Positions 12,401-24,000 of a stretch of DNA of 64,000 nt are shown in pieces. Under the pieces are notes generated by a model. It did not search any database, was not told the origin of the DNA, and was given only the letters and a program-made list of their open reading frames with translations. Every line of letters begins with the position of its first letter. Position 1 is the first letter of the stretch. The DNA lies in contig SJOL01006401.1 in the NCBI GenBank assembly GCA_004794785.1, positions 366,568 to 430,567 on the forward strand, written 5' to 3'. A program made the position numbers and the translations under genes. Origin of the DNA: Opisthorchis felineus (Eukaryota > Platyhelminthes > Trematoda > Opisthorchiida > Opisthorchiidae).

Positions 12401-15399
12401 TGCAATCTCTCCGCATCTTCAAAACCTGAGCATTTCACCCAGTCTTCCGATCATCCAATCCACATATCGCGCATTCCCACAAGTGTGCTCACACTCGCAC
12501 CGGCCAACTGTTGGGGGACGACAGACATCGCTTCCTCCTTGGGTTCATCGAGGTGTGACTAACAATTGTTGGTAGATATTGAAAACTTTACGACAGAGTA
12601 AGTTGCATAGGTCTGGAGAACTGCAGTCCCGTTTGTGATGATCCAGAGAAACGTCACGGACTATGCTCCTGGTGTTCAGAATAAATGGGTATCTTTCGCT
12701 AGTTTGCTGATGAATCAGTCTTCCATTTGCACGGTAAGGTTTCGAAGATCTCTTTTTGGGAGAGAACCAATCCACACTTGTTTCAAGCTACGCGAACCCC
12801 GTATATTCCGAAGATAATTGGTTGGACTGGGGTTCTCGGTGCAAAGCTCATCAGACTGCTTTTTCTCACCGGAATCACAAACGGTGGAAAGAGTTTATTC
12901 TTTTCTTTCATCCTCGTTTTGCTAGCCGCCGCTGGAAGACTGTATTTCCGCAGTTAGAAGTCTAGGGAAATATAGACTAAATATGGTGGCAACAAGATGG
13001 TGCGTCTGTGTATTGTGCACAACGCATTCAGAATGTTCTGGCGGCCACATCGTGCACCAGACGGATTGTCCGGGGATGCCGTGTCTACTAGCCTCCACGA
13101 CCGTCCATCTTACTCTTCGGTATTTCCCCTTGCAATCATCTTCAGTGCATGGTATATATATATATATATATAATCATTTGATTCCCAGAATAACGACATC
13201 ACTGCAAGTTCAAAGTTGATATGGTTGGATTCGCGCATATATAGCATTCTGATGCTCGTCATAGCCTGTGGATTGATGGTTGAACTTCGAATTTCGGTAG
13301 AATGAATCAGCATGAAGGGACTTTCGGCACAAAAGTGAGATAATTGGTTAGGTGGCTAGAAAAACAGAGGCGCTTGGGACAACCGGAAGTTTCTGAAGGG
13401 GGCATACTTGATGCTGATGATGAAGTAGCCCTAAGGAAGTCAGTGAGTGGGTCACGTGAGAGGTTCATTGAGCATTATGCCGATTTCTTATGTTCTCTTA
13501 TTGAGTATACGCAGTGTTAGTAGAATTAACATTCATTCGCAAATTAAATTGGTGTGGACGGAATACTCTGATGGATCTCAGCTGCTTTTCTCATTATAAT
13601 GTCACTTAACTGAATACGCCACATGAGGGTGGCTCGTGTTTCAGTTGGACTAATATTAAAGGTATGAGAAAGCCTGCACTCAGTCAGTCGAAAGTTTGTT
13701 TTTTATTTGTTGACCACTGACGTGAGACCTAGCCAATATTTTCACATTCAAGCTGTTTCTACCAAAGTCTGGCGACTTTCTGCTGATACTTTCAGACTGA
13801 GGACACCACCCGTTCTCTTACGTCTTACTCTCGAATTCGTCATTGCATATGTTCTTCTCAGCTGGATTTGCTGTTCCACTTCCGTTTTTCGGAGAAGGAT
13901 TACTACCTTATGTTCGTCAATGAAACGGGTGCCTACGTGCAGTGAAGCACCCTGCAGTCTCTGGAAGTATCGTAATTTGTTTTATGGCCAGCAGACGCTT
14001 CGATACCTGTACTAAATTTATCCGCAACATACCAACTGAGAGTCAACACCTGTTCTATCTAACTCTAAATGCAGCGTGCCTATCATTCTCCTAGTCGTAA
14101 CCCATCACGGCACGTTCCGCTGCGACTTCGCTTTTTCCAAAGTATGCGGTGTTTACCGTCTCCATGGCTTGTCTGGCAACAAGCAGGTGCTGGCGCCGTT
14201 CAACTGCTTGCCGTAAGATAGAACCAGAACGACTGTGATCGGTCGACCGAAGCTTCATGTTTGCTACGTTCTGGATCTGAAAGGCTTGCACAGGGGCTGT
14301 AGACCGATTCTTTACAGCGACAAATTGCATCAAAGCAAGCCTGTTATAAGTCGGTGAAGTAAATTAATGTAGTCGAATACTGGTCGCTGTTACCACTAAA
14401 GACTGCTCATTATTCTTCAAAGCTAGCAAGAAGCCTTCGAAGGGGAAGATTAAAACGGTATGTCCAAGTTTACCGTTGAACTATGCTACGGTCCAATCAA
14501 CAATCTCCCTGGGAATGTAATTGACAAAGCTGTTTCACTCCTGCTGCTTGTAGTTTCAAAGGCAGTTGTACTGCCTGTCGGTGCCACGGGGAAACCTGAC
14601 AGTTCGCCGTCGCGTACTGACCGCACATAAGCGCCGCCGAAATCTGTCGATCGTTCGGCTGGCGAGCTCGGTAGTTTGCGCCACTTGTGCCTGTCCGTGC
14701 GCGCCCACCTGCTGAAGTCCGACCGGTCTGTCTATACCATATTCCTGATACGACCACGCTGTGATCGCTAGACTCAACTGTATCGGTGTGCTGACGTGTT
14801 CGAATTGTAGGAAGACTCCACCCACAGATCCCAGGAGAGAGAGTGGCCCGTTGATTCCCAAGAAATGGTGCGCATGTCAGTTGCCAGTGCGTACATGGGC
14901 AGATTAGAGAGAAAATGTGTATTACGGATTGGATGATCGGAGAAATGAGCGAAATGCTCAGGTTCTGAGAAAGCGATGAAGTCACATCACACTAACCCAT
15001 GAACAAACCACAAGACGGTAGCCCATTGGGTCATAGGATGATGCTTGATTGAGTGACAGTTTTCTGCCATACATCGGCTTGTGGAGGTCGGTGACAGCCT
15101 CTTCCTTCCAGAGTAGCCCTAATACTCTATAAAGTGGGTCACGTTCACTCCGTGTTTTATTGTATCAAGTTGTGGCAGAGCCACTCGTCCACGTGGCGCG
15201 TTTTGCCTAAGATGTCATGAGCTTTCAAGGTCATATTGGGTTGCGTGTCCCAGTTTACGGCCTACCAAAAATCCGTAAGCCAGATATCCCGCTAGTAGAC
15301 GGAATAGGTTCCCCACCCCATGAACTGGCCTGATTCTTGACAGGCATTTTAAAACCCCTCACCGGGAAATCTAGTACTTACATTAGGAATTCATAACTC
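12401..15399. other. Mostly featureless, one TA microsatellite
   Basis: A (TA)10 run lies at 13153-13172. Overlapping minus-strand frames at 14091-14333 and 14497-14985 show raised GC and look coding-like in places, but I recognise no domain. The 150-200 bp before 15400 may be the 5' part of the Penelope-like element; no terminal repeat was found. Confidence 0.5.
13153..13172. repeat. (TA)n microsatellite
   Basis: Ten uninterrupted TA dinucleotides. Confidence 0.95.
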
Positions 15400-15400
15400 T

Positions 15401-15787
15401 TTGGAAATAGCCAAGCGGCTGCTACTAGCAGACACCACCCTGTCAGAACGGACACAGATTACGGTGGATGAAATAGTGGAAGGTATAAAAGCATGCCGGA
15501 ATCTCACGCACTTCGTTTTTGACTCAGTGGTTTACACTCAAGAACAAGATCTAGCAATGGGATCTCCCACATCCTCGGGTTTGGAAAATATTCTTACGGA
15601 AGGTTTTGGACAGAAAGCTTCAGTCAGATTCCCGTACCCACCCAAGATATTCTGGCATTATGTAGATGACACTTTGGTCGTGATGAAACGCGACAAGGTC
15701 AGTGAATTTTACAACTATCTGAATGACCTGAATCCAAATATTAAAATTAGTGTGGAGATAGAGTCAACTTCGGGCACACTATCATAG
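15401..15787 (+). pseudogene. Penelope-like reverse transcriptase, partial
   Basis: An open frame of 128 codons with QEQDLAMGSPTSS (fingers/palm block), FWHYVDDTLVVMKRD (catalytic YVDD intact) and YLNDLNPNIKISVEIE, all diagnostic of Penelope RTs. It stops at 15785 just before the expected LPFLD-like block; the downstream connector is out of frame. The N-terminal RT motifs are missing, so the enzyme is incomplete although its active-site loop is conserved. Confidence 0.85.
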
Positions 15788-16068
15788 GCTGCATGACACA
15801 TAAGGTCGGGAGGAACTAAAAACCAACTGACACTGTGGAAATTTTGAACTACTCGTCTGCTCATCCCAAGTCGGCATTCGCTAGTATTGCCTCATCAATG
15901 TTTAGTCGAGTAAGGGTCCTGTGCACAGAAGAGATTGATCCAAATTGAAGTAAAGAACAAACTTCGGGGTAGTGGATATCCAGCTAGTTTGATTGGACGT
16001 CAATTGCGAAGGTTGTTGGTACCGGTGGCGAAACCTAACAGACAAAAGACTAGAACTGCTGTTTTTCC

Positions 16069-16542
16069 ATGCAAACCACGGACATCGGAAGTCGTTCGAA
16101 GGATTCTAAACGCAGCCAACATAAGAGTAGCTTTCCAGAAGGGAAACATTCTGTACTGGTGCAGAACAAAATTAGGTGCAACGACCGCACTAAGGTCTAT
16201 ATAGGACAGACGGCCAGGGAACTTCACACCAGAATGGGAGAGTACAGGAGAAAAATAAACAGGCCGCCGAGAAACGCAGATAAATATCGAGCGTTACTGA
16301 AAGACTCAGCAATGGCGGAACATGCAGTGGACACGGGACATAAAATAGATTTAGAAAATGCCGAAATTTTGAGGCGGGGACTACGTTACATGCCACAGAG
16401 ACCGATGATCGAGGCGGTGGAAATCGCCAAGCATCCCAGTGTAAATAGAGTAGAAAGCGTAGAACTGGCAAGCGTGTGGAGAAGGGTTTTAGATCAGTCG
16501 AGCTGTTACGAGGTGGTGTGCGGTTATCAGAAAGAGAAATAG
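16069..16542 (+). CDS. GIY-YIG endonuclease domain of the Penelope-like element
   Basis: An uninterrupted frame of 157 codons. It carries TKVYIGQTARELHTRMGEYR (GIY-YIG core: YIGQT, catalytic Arg, Tyr-type helix), SAMAEHAVDTGHKID (the conserved EH...TGH block) and EILRRG with PMIEAVEIAKHPSVNR near the end. In Penelope-like elements this domain cuts target DNA to prime reverse transcription. The first ~30 codons overlap the end of the preceding frame (15935-16204), so this is the 3' part of the former single ORF, not an independent gene. It is better preserved than the RT. Confidence 0.8.
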   Translation: MQTTDIGSRSKDSKRSQHKSSFPEGKHSVLVQNKIRCNDRTKVYIGQTARELHTRMGEYRRKINRPPRNADKYRALLKDSAMAEHAVDTGHKIDLENAEILRRGLRYMPQRPMIEAVEIAKHPSVNRVESVELASVWRRVLDQSSCYEVVCGYQKEK

Positions 16543-16545
16543 CTT

Positions 16546-17506
16546 AGATCTGAAGTGTACTTAATCTCACCCACCTACCCCCCGACTAAATTGTCGTAGT
16601 ACTCACAAGCCCACATAGACCAACTAAATCTGCCAGTGGCACCCAAGGTAAATCATCAATTGAAGCACCTTGAACCGGAAGATTAAGGAACCAAACCCGA
16701 AAAATAACTTGAAATTTCCCCAACCCATCAACCGCAAGATTTAGGTAACCACATTAACCGACAAGACACTTAGATTGACATTCAAAACTGATCTGGTGTG
16801 CTTATCTGAAGAGGTCTTACTGATTGGTTCCCTGTCTGCCTTAAAACTGGTCAAATTGATGACCTGCTCACTTGGCCTGATGAAGCGTTTATATCAAAAA
16901 CGAACCGCTGCCCATTTATAAACTACTGACTGTTTACCAAGACCATCTGAAACGATGTTTTATTTTTCCAGCAACTCTTTCATCGAAATTCTGGAACGTT
17001 AGGACGTTTCCCTGAGTACCTAGACATTCTCCTCATGAAATAAATATCAGATTAGAACTACAGTTGCTTCCAAATTTGAAGATCAAATTTCCCCTCTTTC
17101 GATAGGAAAACAGAGCTCAGGCCACACATCTTCAAAATTTAAATGCTCTAATGGGACTGGCTGTAAAAGAAAGCCACTGTCAATTGAACCATATCTGTCC
17201 AAATGACTGAGTGAGCTGCCAACAACGTTGTTTTATTCCAAATACCTTAGTAACTGTGTCGATCTGACTATCCCGTATCACCAATATCATCACGATTCAG
17301 TAAATGATTAAACCCGAAGACCCACACCACGTCTTCTAAAACAGAGTGGTGAACAGTTCTATTGCTAGAAAAGAGACGATCGGTTGACAGTAGACGAAAA
17401 CTGAGCAATCAAAATAATGGAATGAAGCGTGTCATGAAAAGACCAAATGTGGTTTGCAAGAATAAAATCGGTGATTTACGGTATGACGGATAATCAGACG
17501 AGTACT
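16546..17506. other. 3' flank of the saposin gene, no other feature
   Basis: AT-rich sequence that should contain the 3' UTR of the minus-strand saposin gene. Candidate polyadenylation hexamers (AATAAA on the minus strand) lie at 17232-17237 and 16959-16964. No coding sequence is recognised. Confidence 0.55.
17232..17237 (-). promoter_or_regulatory. Candidate polyadenylation signal AATAAA for the saposin gene
   Basis: The first canonical hexamer on the minus strand after the stop codon, 270 nt downstream of it. A second one follows at 16959-16964, so the actual 3' end is uncertain without transcript data. Confidence 0.5.
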
Positions 17507-18028
17507 TCATGAGTGGCTCCTTCGCATGGCAATTTGCCAGCAGTGCTCTACATAATGCTGCCCACATTCGAGTGCTTTCTCCGGACTAGAACAATAGTAA
17601 CTTGGGCCCCACAAGCATGGGTTAGATGGACGGTGAAGTTTGACTTGCTGGGTTTGGAGTTTAGGTCCCGAGTGAGCACTACGCCATACGGCTGTTCTAC
17701 AGTGATCCAGGGCTCCACAACGTCGCGCGGTTTCTTCACTCTGACACCAGTAGACGGAGCCCCAGGCGCAAGCATTCACACCAAAAATATCCACATCCAC
17801 CTCAAGAAGGGTGGTTGGTTTTGGTTTGGTTTCCTTCTCTCCAAACCAACTGAGTGCATTACAGAAATTCACGGTCCCACATGCCTCAGCGTTACGTTTC
17901 GAAGCACACCAAAAGACAGGTCCTTCTGAACAGGCCAAAACCTGAGTGCCTACATTTTCCGGTAAATTTTCAACGACACGACCGGATATACCGGAATCCT
18001 GTATCTTCACTTGACAAAGAGCCAGGCT
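17507..18028 (-). CDS. Saposin gene exon 14 (SapB6 end, three tandem SapA domains, stop)
   Basis: One hundred and seventy-three codons plus TGA. Acceptor CTTTTCTAG followed by SLALC provides C6 of SapB6 with correct spacing. Three SapA domains follow: [10 protein letters not shown]...EACG...[13 protein letters not shown]...RRCG...DHC with TAVW, and [10 protein letters not shown]...LECG...EHC. Vertebrate prosaposin ends with a single SapA unit, so a triple one is unusual. The last ten residues are basic and Ser-rich (MRRSHS at the end). Confidence 0.92.
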   Translation of the reverse strand, partial: SLALCQVKIQDSGISGRVVENLPENVGTQVLACSEGPVFWCASKRNAEACGTVNFCNALSWFGEKETKPKPTTLLEVDVDIFGVNACAWGSVYWCQSEETARRCGALDHCRTAVWRSAHSGPKLQTQQVKLHRPSNPCLWGPSYYCSSPEKALECGQHYVEHCWQIAMRRSHS

Positions 18029-21000
18029 CTAGAAAAGGGCGAGAGATGTAGTGGGAATAAGACTACCGAAAGTGAGCACAAAAAACAACCGACGGGTTAT
18101 GTGCGCGGCATCGTTCACAGGCAAAACGGATGGACATGCCTAGATCAGTGTTTCACTGTGTTTTGCCTTAAACCGCACTCTACAAAAAACCAGCAACATT
18201 CGCATTACTCTGATAAAATAAGCAATGATGACTGACAATGATACATTCATCACGAAAAAGTCACACACTAATCTGCCCCATTTTTATTGTGTGATTCCAC
18301 ACGCCTTTTAATTAATAAAGGTATTTCATATAATTGATTCTGCAAAAAATTGTTCTTTTTTGCACCTGCGTTTCACCTATTACACTTTCAGTATTTGGCG
18401 TTTGAGTGGAAAGCGCTATTTGCATATATGGCAAGCACTTAGATACGTACTTTCGCACGAGGTGAATATGAACACTCAGTCTAACACATTATAGATGGAC
18501 ACAAATGGCACTAGCTCAGTAGGATAACCGCGACTAGGAGAGGAAATATTTCTAACTGAATAGCCAAAACTTCGCCACATATTTTAACCGATTCGCTCGA
18601 ATCCCGACTTGGTTACTGAATCACGCTCAATAACCTCAGCATCACGTATTGTTCACATCATTTGTCGATCGGCTTGTTACTAGTCTCCAGTTTCGGGCGT
18701 TTCATGAAAACATTCGATGAGGATCTACTCTCCCTTTTTCATGTCACATGAGGGTCCACCACGCCTTTTCTTCCAGCACTCCACTGATGACCTCACAGTG
18801 CCAGTACACCGATATTTTTTCACGTTGTCCGTAAACGCAATACGAGTAGCACTGGACCTGCGGCTTGGAATGAGAAATTAGTGGACTCCATCAAGAGCAA
18901 CCATCAAAACGAACCCAAGCTAGTGGCCAAAGGAGAAAAGTTTTCAGGCGAATGCTTTTAGAGATTTACTGAATGTCGTCATCCAGAAAACCAACCGAAA
19001 AAAGACTGTCCGCCCCTGGAAAATTTCATTCTGTTAGGCAAAACCACTGGGGTTTGATTAGTACACGGTCTTCCTGGACGCCGTTTCGAACCGTTCATTG
19101 ACTATTCGGATTCACTTGACTGTGATTGACCACTGTTTGGTTGCAATTTTCCGGTTGCTCATTTTCTGGATAACCCCTGCTTGCCCTGATAATCAATTGT
19201 ACACCGTGAAATATTCTGATGATTCGTCCGTAGACTTTAAGCCGAATTCAAACGTTTGTTGGTTGTGTCACCTTGTAAAGTGTTGCTGTCACCGCAGGCT
19301 CTGCATCGACTCCTATCCCAGCAATAACATACCGAATTCACAAACCATTGATTGGTATTTCAGATCAGACGGCCCTTAGGTGAGTTTTGAAAGGCAATCA
19401 ACTTGAGTTCCCAGACAATCCGCTTAGCATCCCCAAAATGAGTACATCCCCGGTAAGAAACAACAGAAAAGGTGAACATCCTCGCTGGCAAGTGCATCTG
19501 GCTGTTGATAGGATTCTGTTGGTACAACGGGGCAGAAACATATACGGAATTATTTTAGTTCCAGTGTACTGCTAGCCTTGACAATCAAAGCCTCTCCAAT
19601 ATTACAAAAATAGTGTTTTCTATAAGGGCTTCTGCAGAGAGAGGACAGCAGCAGACAAATTACTGCGCTGCATTGGTGAGTCCGGCCAGCATTCAGCTTA
19701 TGGAATAATTGTTCCTTGGTACGATTCTTTGACAGCATACGTTTCTCTACCAGTGGTAGTTTAAACATGTATGGAGAATCCGAGCATGTAGGACGATGGG
19801 GTTCGACAAAGTGGCGTATATACTGTCAGTCAAGGGGAGTCGGGTGACAATCTGAGTGAGTGTGCTACGCTCGTAGACCAGCGAAATAATCATAACCACT
19901 GAATGTCCCTGTTTGGTGGAAAAAGCCTCAAGGAGAAAGAACAGGCCAGACCTTCAAGATGCCGCCGTTTTTTGTGAGATAGAGTATTACTTCTAGATTT
20001 TACAAATTTCGAGAGTAGCAAACTAAATATCAGAAGACAATAAGTACACACGCTCACTTTACACACGGCCTTGGTATCAGTTGCCTTCTGGGCCAATAGT
20101 CCGAATATTTCTGAGGTGTTGTCCAGAACCAATTTGCACTATAAAAAATAAGCGAAGGTGGGGATAATTGGAAATAAGTGAAGCATGAAGTAGTAATGCA
20201 CAGCCTGCGCCATTTTATTCCTGTACACTTGAGGCTCAGTATAGACAACGGTGGTTGGTGATTAGGGAATGAAGCTGATCCTAGGACAATCAATTGTGCA
20301 TAATGTGATGGCGTCAAACATCGTAACAAATGTAACGACGAAGAATTACCAGTGCGTTCGCAGTTGGTTCACAAAACGGCACCGCATTCATGCTAGTCTC
20401 CTGAGCCATCTATTAGAGTGATAAAGATTAGTGACCTCGTTTTAAGGAAAATAACTCTTCGGGTTTTGAAGACAACGCTACTAAAAGCCAGCCTATATGC
20501 TGTCCTGCTGAGATGGGACCTGATCAAGGAGGGCCCTTTGGGAGAGAGGTCCCTACGAAATTCGAAGAATCCTGCGACTACTCCTAATTGCTGATGATTT
20601 ATCGTCACCTAATCGAAAACAGTATAACGTGATTCCTCGTTTGAATTTGTTTTTTAATCATAAGACCATTTAAAGTAACGACTATGATGAAAACCAGTGC
20701 TTCACTTTCCTACTCCAAACGAGAAGGATGATACAAATCAAGCAAAGACCACAGCTAATTGCGTGCCATAAGTGTTCATCTCGTCCAATTAGCCCCCGTA
20801 GCTTTGAACATCTAAACACATACCCAGCCGTATGAACGAGCGCAACCAAAAAAAGGACAAGCGTGTTACAGATATCGGTCGAAACTAATAAATAACCGGA
20901 GCACCAATTCGGTAAACAACGTAGTTGACTATGGCGTAAATTTCCATTAACGTTTGAAGACATGACCTTTCGTTCGTTTTTTATTTGTGACACTCTTCAG

Positions 21001-24000
21001 AGAGTATCACAGTTCAGGCTTTACTAGCTTGGTTCAACAAAATGGAATCAATTAGAACTGAAAACCGCGTTTTTACTCACTTGGTCATAAGTTGATACAG
21101 GTGAGCCGTCCTCCTTGTGTCGACCGTTCTTCGCCCTTCCTGTTCATACTGATCATTATCTACATTTAACTTTTTCTAGTGGAATCTCTACTTTATTCAA
21201 GGAATGTGCTGTCGATATTCCCCGGATAACCTCGTATTTCGTTTTCTAGAATACCCCAGTCTGACGCTGTCCAACGTATTTCTTCCATATGCAACTGTTT
21301 TCAAACGAAGCTGTGAAATTGATCCGTACTTGGGATCATTTAACTTATAAACATCCAGATAAGTCACCTGAATTCCTCAAAAAACCTTCAGCAACTGAGA
21401 AAGTGTTGCACTACCCTTAAATTGTTACTAACAAGTAACAAACGAAAGCGTTGTCTTGTTGTTTCTTAATCATTTTCTGAACTCATTGCTAGATTATGTT
21501 TATCATTCCACTACAAGGAATCTCTGCAGTGATGCATTAAGATCCAATGGAAATAAAGAATGTTAGCTCTCAGTGAGACCTCCATTCAGAGGCACATTGC
21601 TGAACGACCAGTGATGGGAAGTTGTAGGACCTTTTTCTGGAGAAGAATGATCTATTTCTGCAAAACAGAAAATACTTCAACTAGCTCCTTCATCTTCATC
21701 ATAAGGGAGGATGTACCCACTAAGAACGCAGAAGTGCGCAATTTGGAAATGGTAAAAGTCTGTACTAGAACGTGTTAGGGGATTTGTCAGATCGCTAAAT
21801 GCGAAGCATCAGTGCTGAACACTGATGTCATGCTGTCCATGATAAATGCGTGGTCTGAGTGGAAGGTTGGCGATTCAAGTGCGAACTTTCCGTCTTTTCG
21901 TTCGCGCTACGTCTACTTGGACTTCTAGATTTAAAACGCCCAGATCGACCTTTGATTTCTAACAATTTTCAAAAGTACCAACTTCGAGCCCATTGTGCAA
22001 GCCATAATGGCCCTGACAGATACAACCTGTTAGTCCATGGGGCAGAGGACATGTGAATAAACTGTAAAGTCCAGGTGGATAGGCGTGACGGAGAGCGAGA
22101 TCCTCCGTAGCTCTGTTGATGGCGCATACGTCGTGTAAAGTGGGAGGCCGGCGGTTCAAGCCCGCCCCTTATGCTTATCATTCCGGTAGCGCTACATGTA
22201 CTTGAACTTTGCATTAAAAGAACATTGATATGACTGCGCGATTCCAGTCTGTTCGCTGATGGTGGTGTCGTAAATGAATGCGGTGATCCGCCTTATCACT
22301 GCTGATACGAGCGTAAATAAACGAGAACAGCAACTTGAACTACGCGTTGACGAAATATCTTGAACACACTCGAACCGAAGACACATGCAGTAATGACGGC
22401 GCAACAAAATGCCGACTCTCGGCGCATGATTAGAGACCAGAAGTAATTGCATGAGTCGTCAACCCCCGAAAGACACATACCAACCATTAACCGCTTGCAT
22501 GCACGTGGAGTTGGGTGAAATACTCATGCCCAACTCTGGTCGTCACCTGGCTATTTACTCTATACAATCTCCTCCCAGGTTTGTTGCGACCTTTGGAAGT
22601 AGCAGAACAATCGATCATTCTGGGCCAGTTAAAGTAGGCATTCCCGGTGCGCCGTAAAATTGCAAACCAGCGTGGTTAAAAGTAAGACTGCTCTGACAGC
22701 TTTATTGAGTGACGGGCAGGGATACGAACTGTGCCGGGGTAAATAGAAACCCCAACCTGGGCCGCTGAAGCGATACGCCTGGGGAAACCCCACTCGACCG
22801 TGTGCAAGCTGCTGAACTGTTCGGTCCAGTGGACTTTGTGGCATCCATTGGCTTGGGAAAGGCGATCACAGAAAACTGAACAAATCAGTAGTATGGCGGA
22901 ACCGGAGTTATGTATACTAAAAATGTCTAGATGGACGACAAGGAAACGGATACGCCAGTTCTAGTGAGAGTTAGCCTTGGACCTGAGGATCTAGATGAAG
23001 GCAATCTTCGAAGTAAAAAGTATATAACTGGAGCGTTCAACTAAGTCCATCAACTCAGTCATTCATTCAACCTAACAGAAGTCAGTCAAGATTTGTTCGA
23101 AGGACCAACAAACAACGCTGTGATCCAGATGATGACGGTGCATACATTTTCCTCTGCACAGTATCGGTTCAGTTTTTTATGCTCATAATGGGACGCACAG
23201 TTTGATAGAATGAAGGAAAGGGCACAGTGACCCGGGTTGGAAGGCACAACTGAACCATCTGCCGGACCCGCTTCGGAACAAAAAGGGGGAGAAGCCTAAA
23301 AGTATCCACTGTCTGGTGAAAAAGAATTGAACTTCTCACCGCTGGATCTCACATCTTAACTATGGATGCAGGTGGTTTACTATTCATTCAATCTCACCCC
23401 GTCTCGGATGTAACCTGTTTCTAGTAAGGCCCTTCCCTAGTACTCTTGAAACTTGAGTGCTGTTGCACGATCTTCAAAGAGACCTCCAGACACGGTGGCC
23501 GTTGTAAATTGAATGAACTTCTTAATCGGATGGGAGGTGCAGGGGGCAAACTTCCTTGTCTTCCGGGATACACTGCTGCCGTTTCGACGCATTCTGTTTG
23601 AAATACAATGGCTGTTTAAGGCAACCCACCGTGAACGGCTCAGTTTTTTGTAGTTGGCAGTTCACTCAGTTGCACCGTTCTCTCTATGTGTTTGGCTCGG
23701 GGTTGTCGCATTGGGATTTGGCACCTCAGCAGAAAGTAACTTTTACATTGATATACATTGGTATCGAAAAACTGAATAAGAAACCAGGTATGACTTGGGT
23801 TCACTAATCAGTGCCTTAAATTTCAATCCGAAAAGGGCTGAGAAATGCCGAAATTGGAACGGATTCATCAGCATTTCCACCCGTACGCTTGTCCATCTGT
23901 TTAGCTTGTCGATGAAGACCCCACGATTGATTGGGAAGAAAACAATCTAACCGCAATGATCCGGCTAAAAAGAGTAGCATGATGGCACTCACGTTATTTG

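Larger units (their letters stand above)
15400..16545 (+). mobile_element. Penelope-like element fragment (RT plus GIY-YIG endonuclease)
   Basis: A Penelope-type reverse transcriptase segment (15401-15787), a frame-broken connector with LNYSSAHPKSAFASIASSMF (about 15850-15905), and a GIY-YIG nuclease domain (16069-16542) follow in the usual order. This RT-then-GIY-YIG arrangement is unique to Penelope-like elements. The 5' part of the RT and any terminal repeats are not visible. It lies about 960 bp beyond the stop codon of the saposin gene, in opposite orientation. Confidence 0.9.

Noticed and set aside
12841..12880. CTGATGAG on the minus strand within a pyrimidine-rich stretch
   Set aside because: No GAAA at a suitable distance and no pairing flanks.
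14497..14985. 162-codon minus-strand frame with a coding-like composition
   Set aside because: Overlapping frames are equally open, there is no recognised domain and no splice context; left unannotated.
16880..16925. Hammerhead-like CTGATGA with a GTTT/AAAC hairpin, downstream of the Penelope-like element
   Set aside because: GAAA is altered to GAAC, three extra bases precede the hairpin, no GTC follows, and the flanks do not form stem I.
19550..19768. Minus-strand cysteine-rich frame ([13 protein letters not shown]) as a possible saposin exon in intron 13
   Set aside because: It does not begin at a phase-0 acceptor and has six residues between the cysteines; exon 14 already supplies C6 of SapB6 with correct spacing.
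22106..22175. Possible tRNA gene with a perfect T-arm
   Set aside because: The acceptor arms do not pair and the anticodon arm is degraded; a SINE head explains it better.
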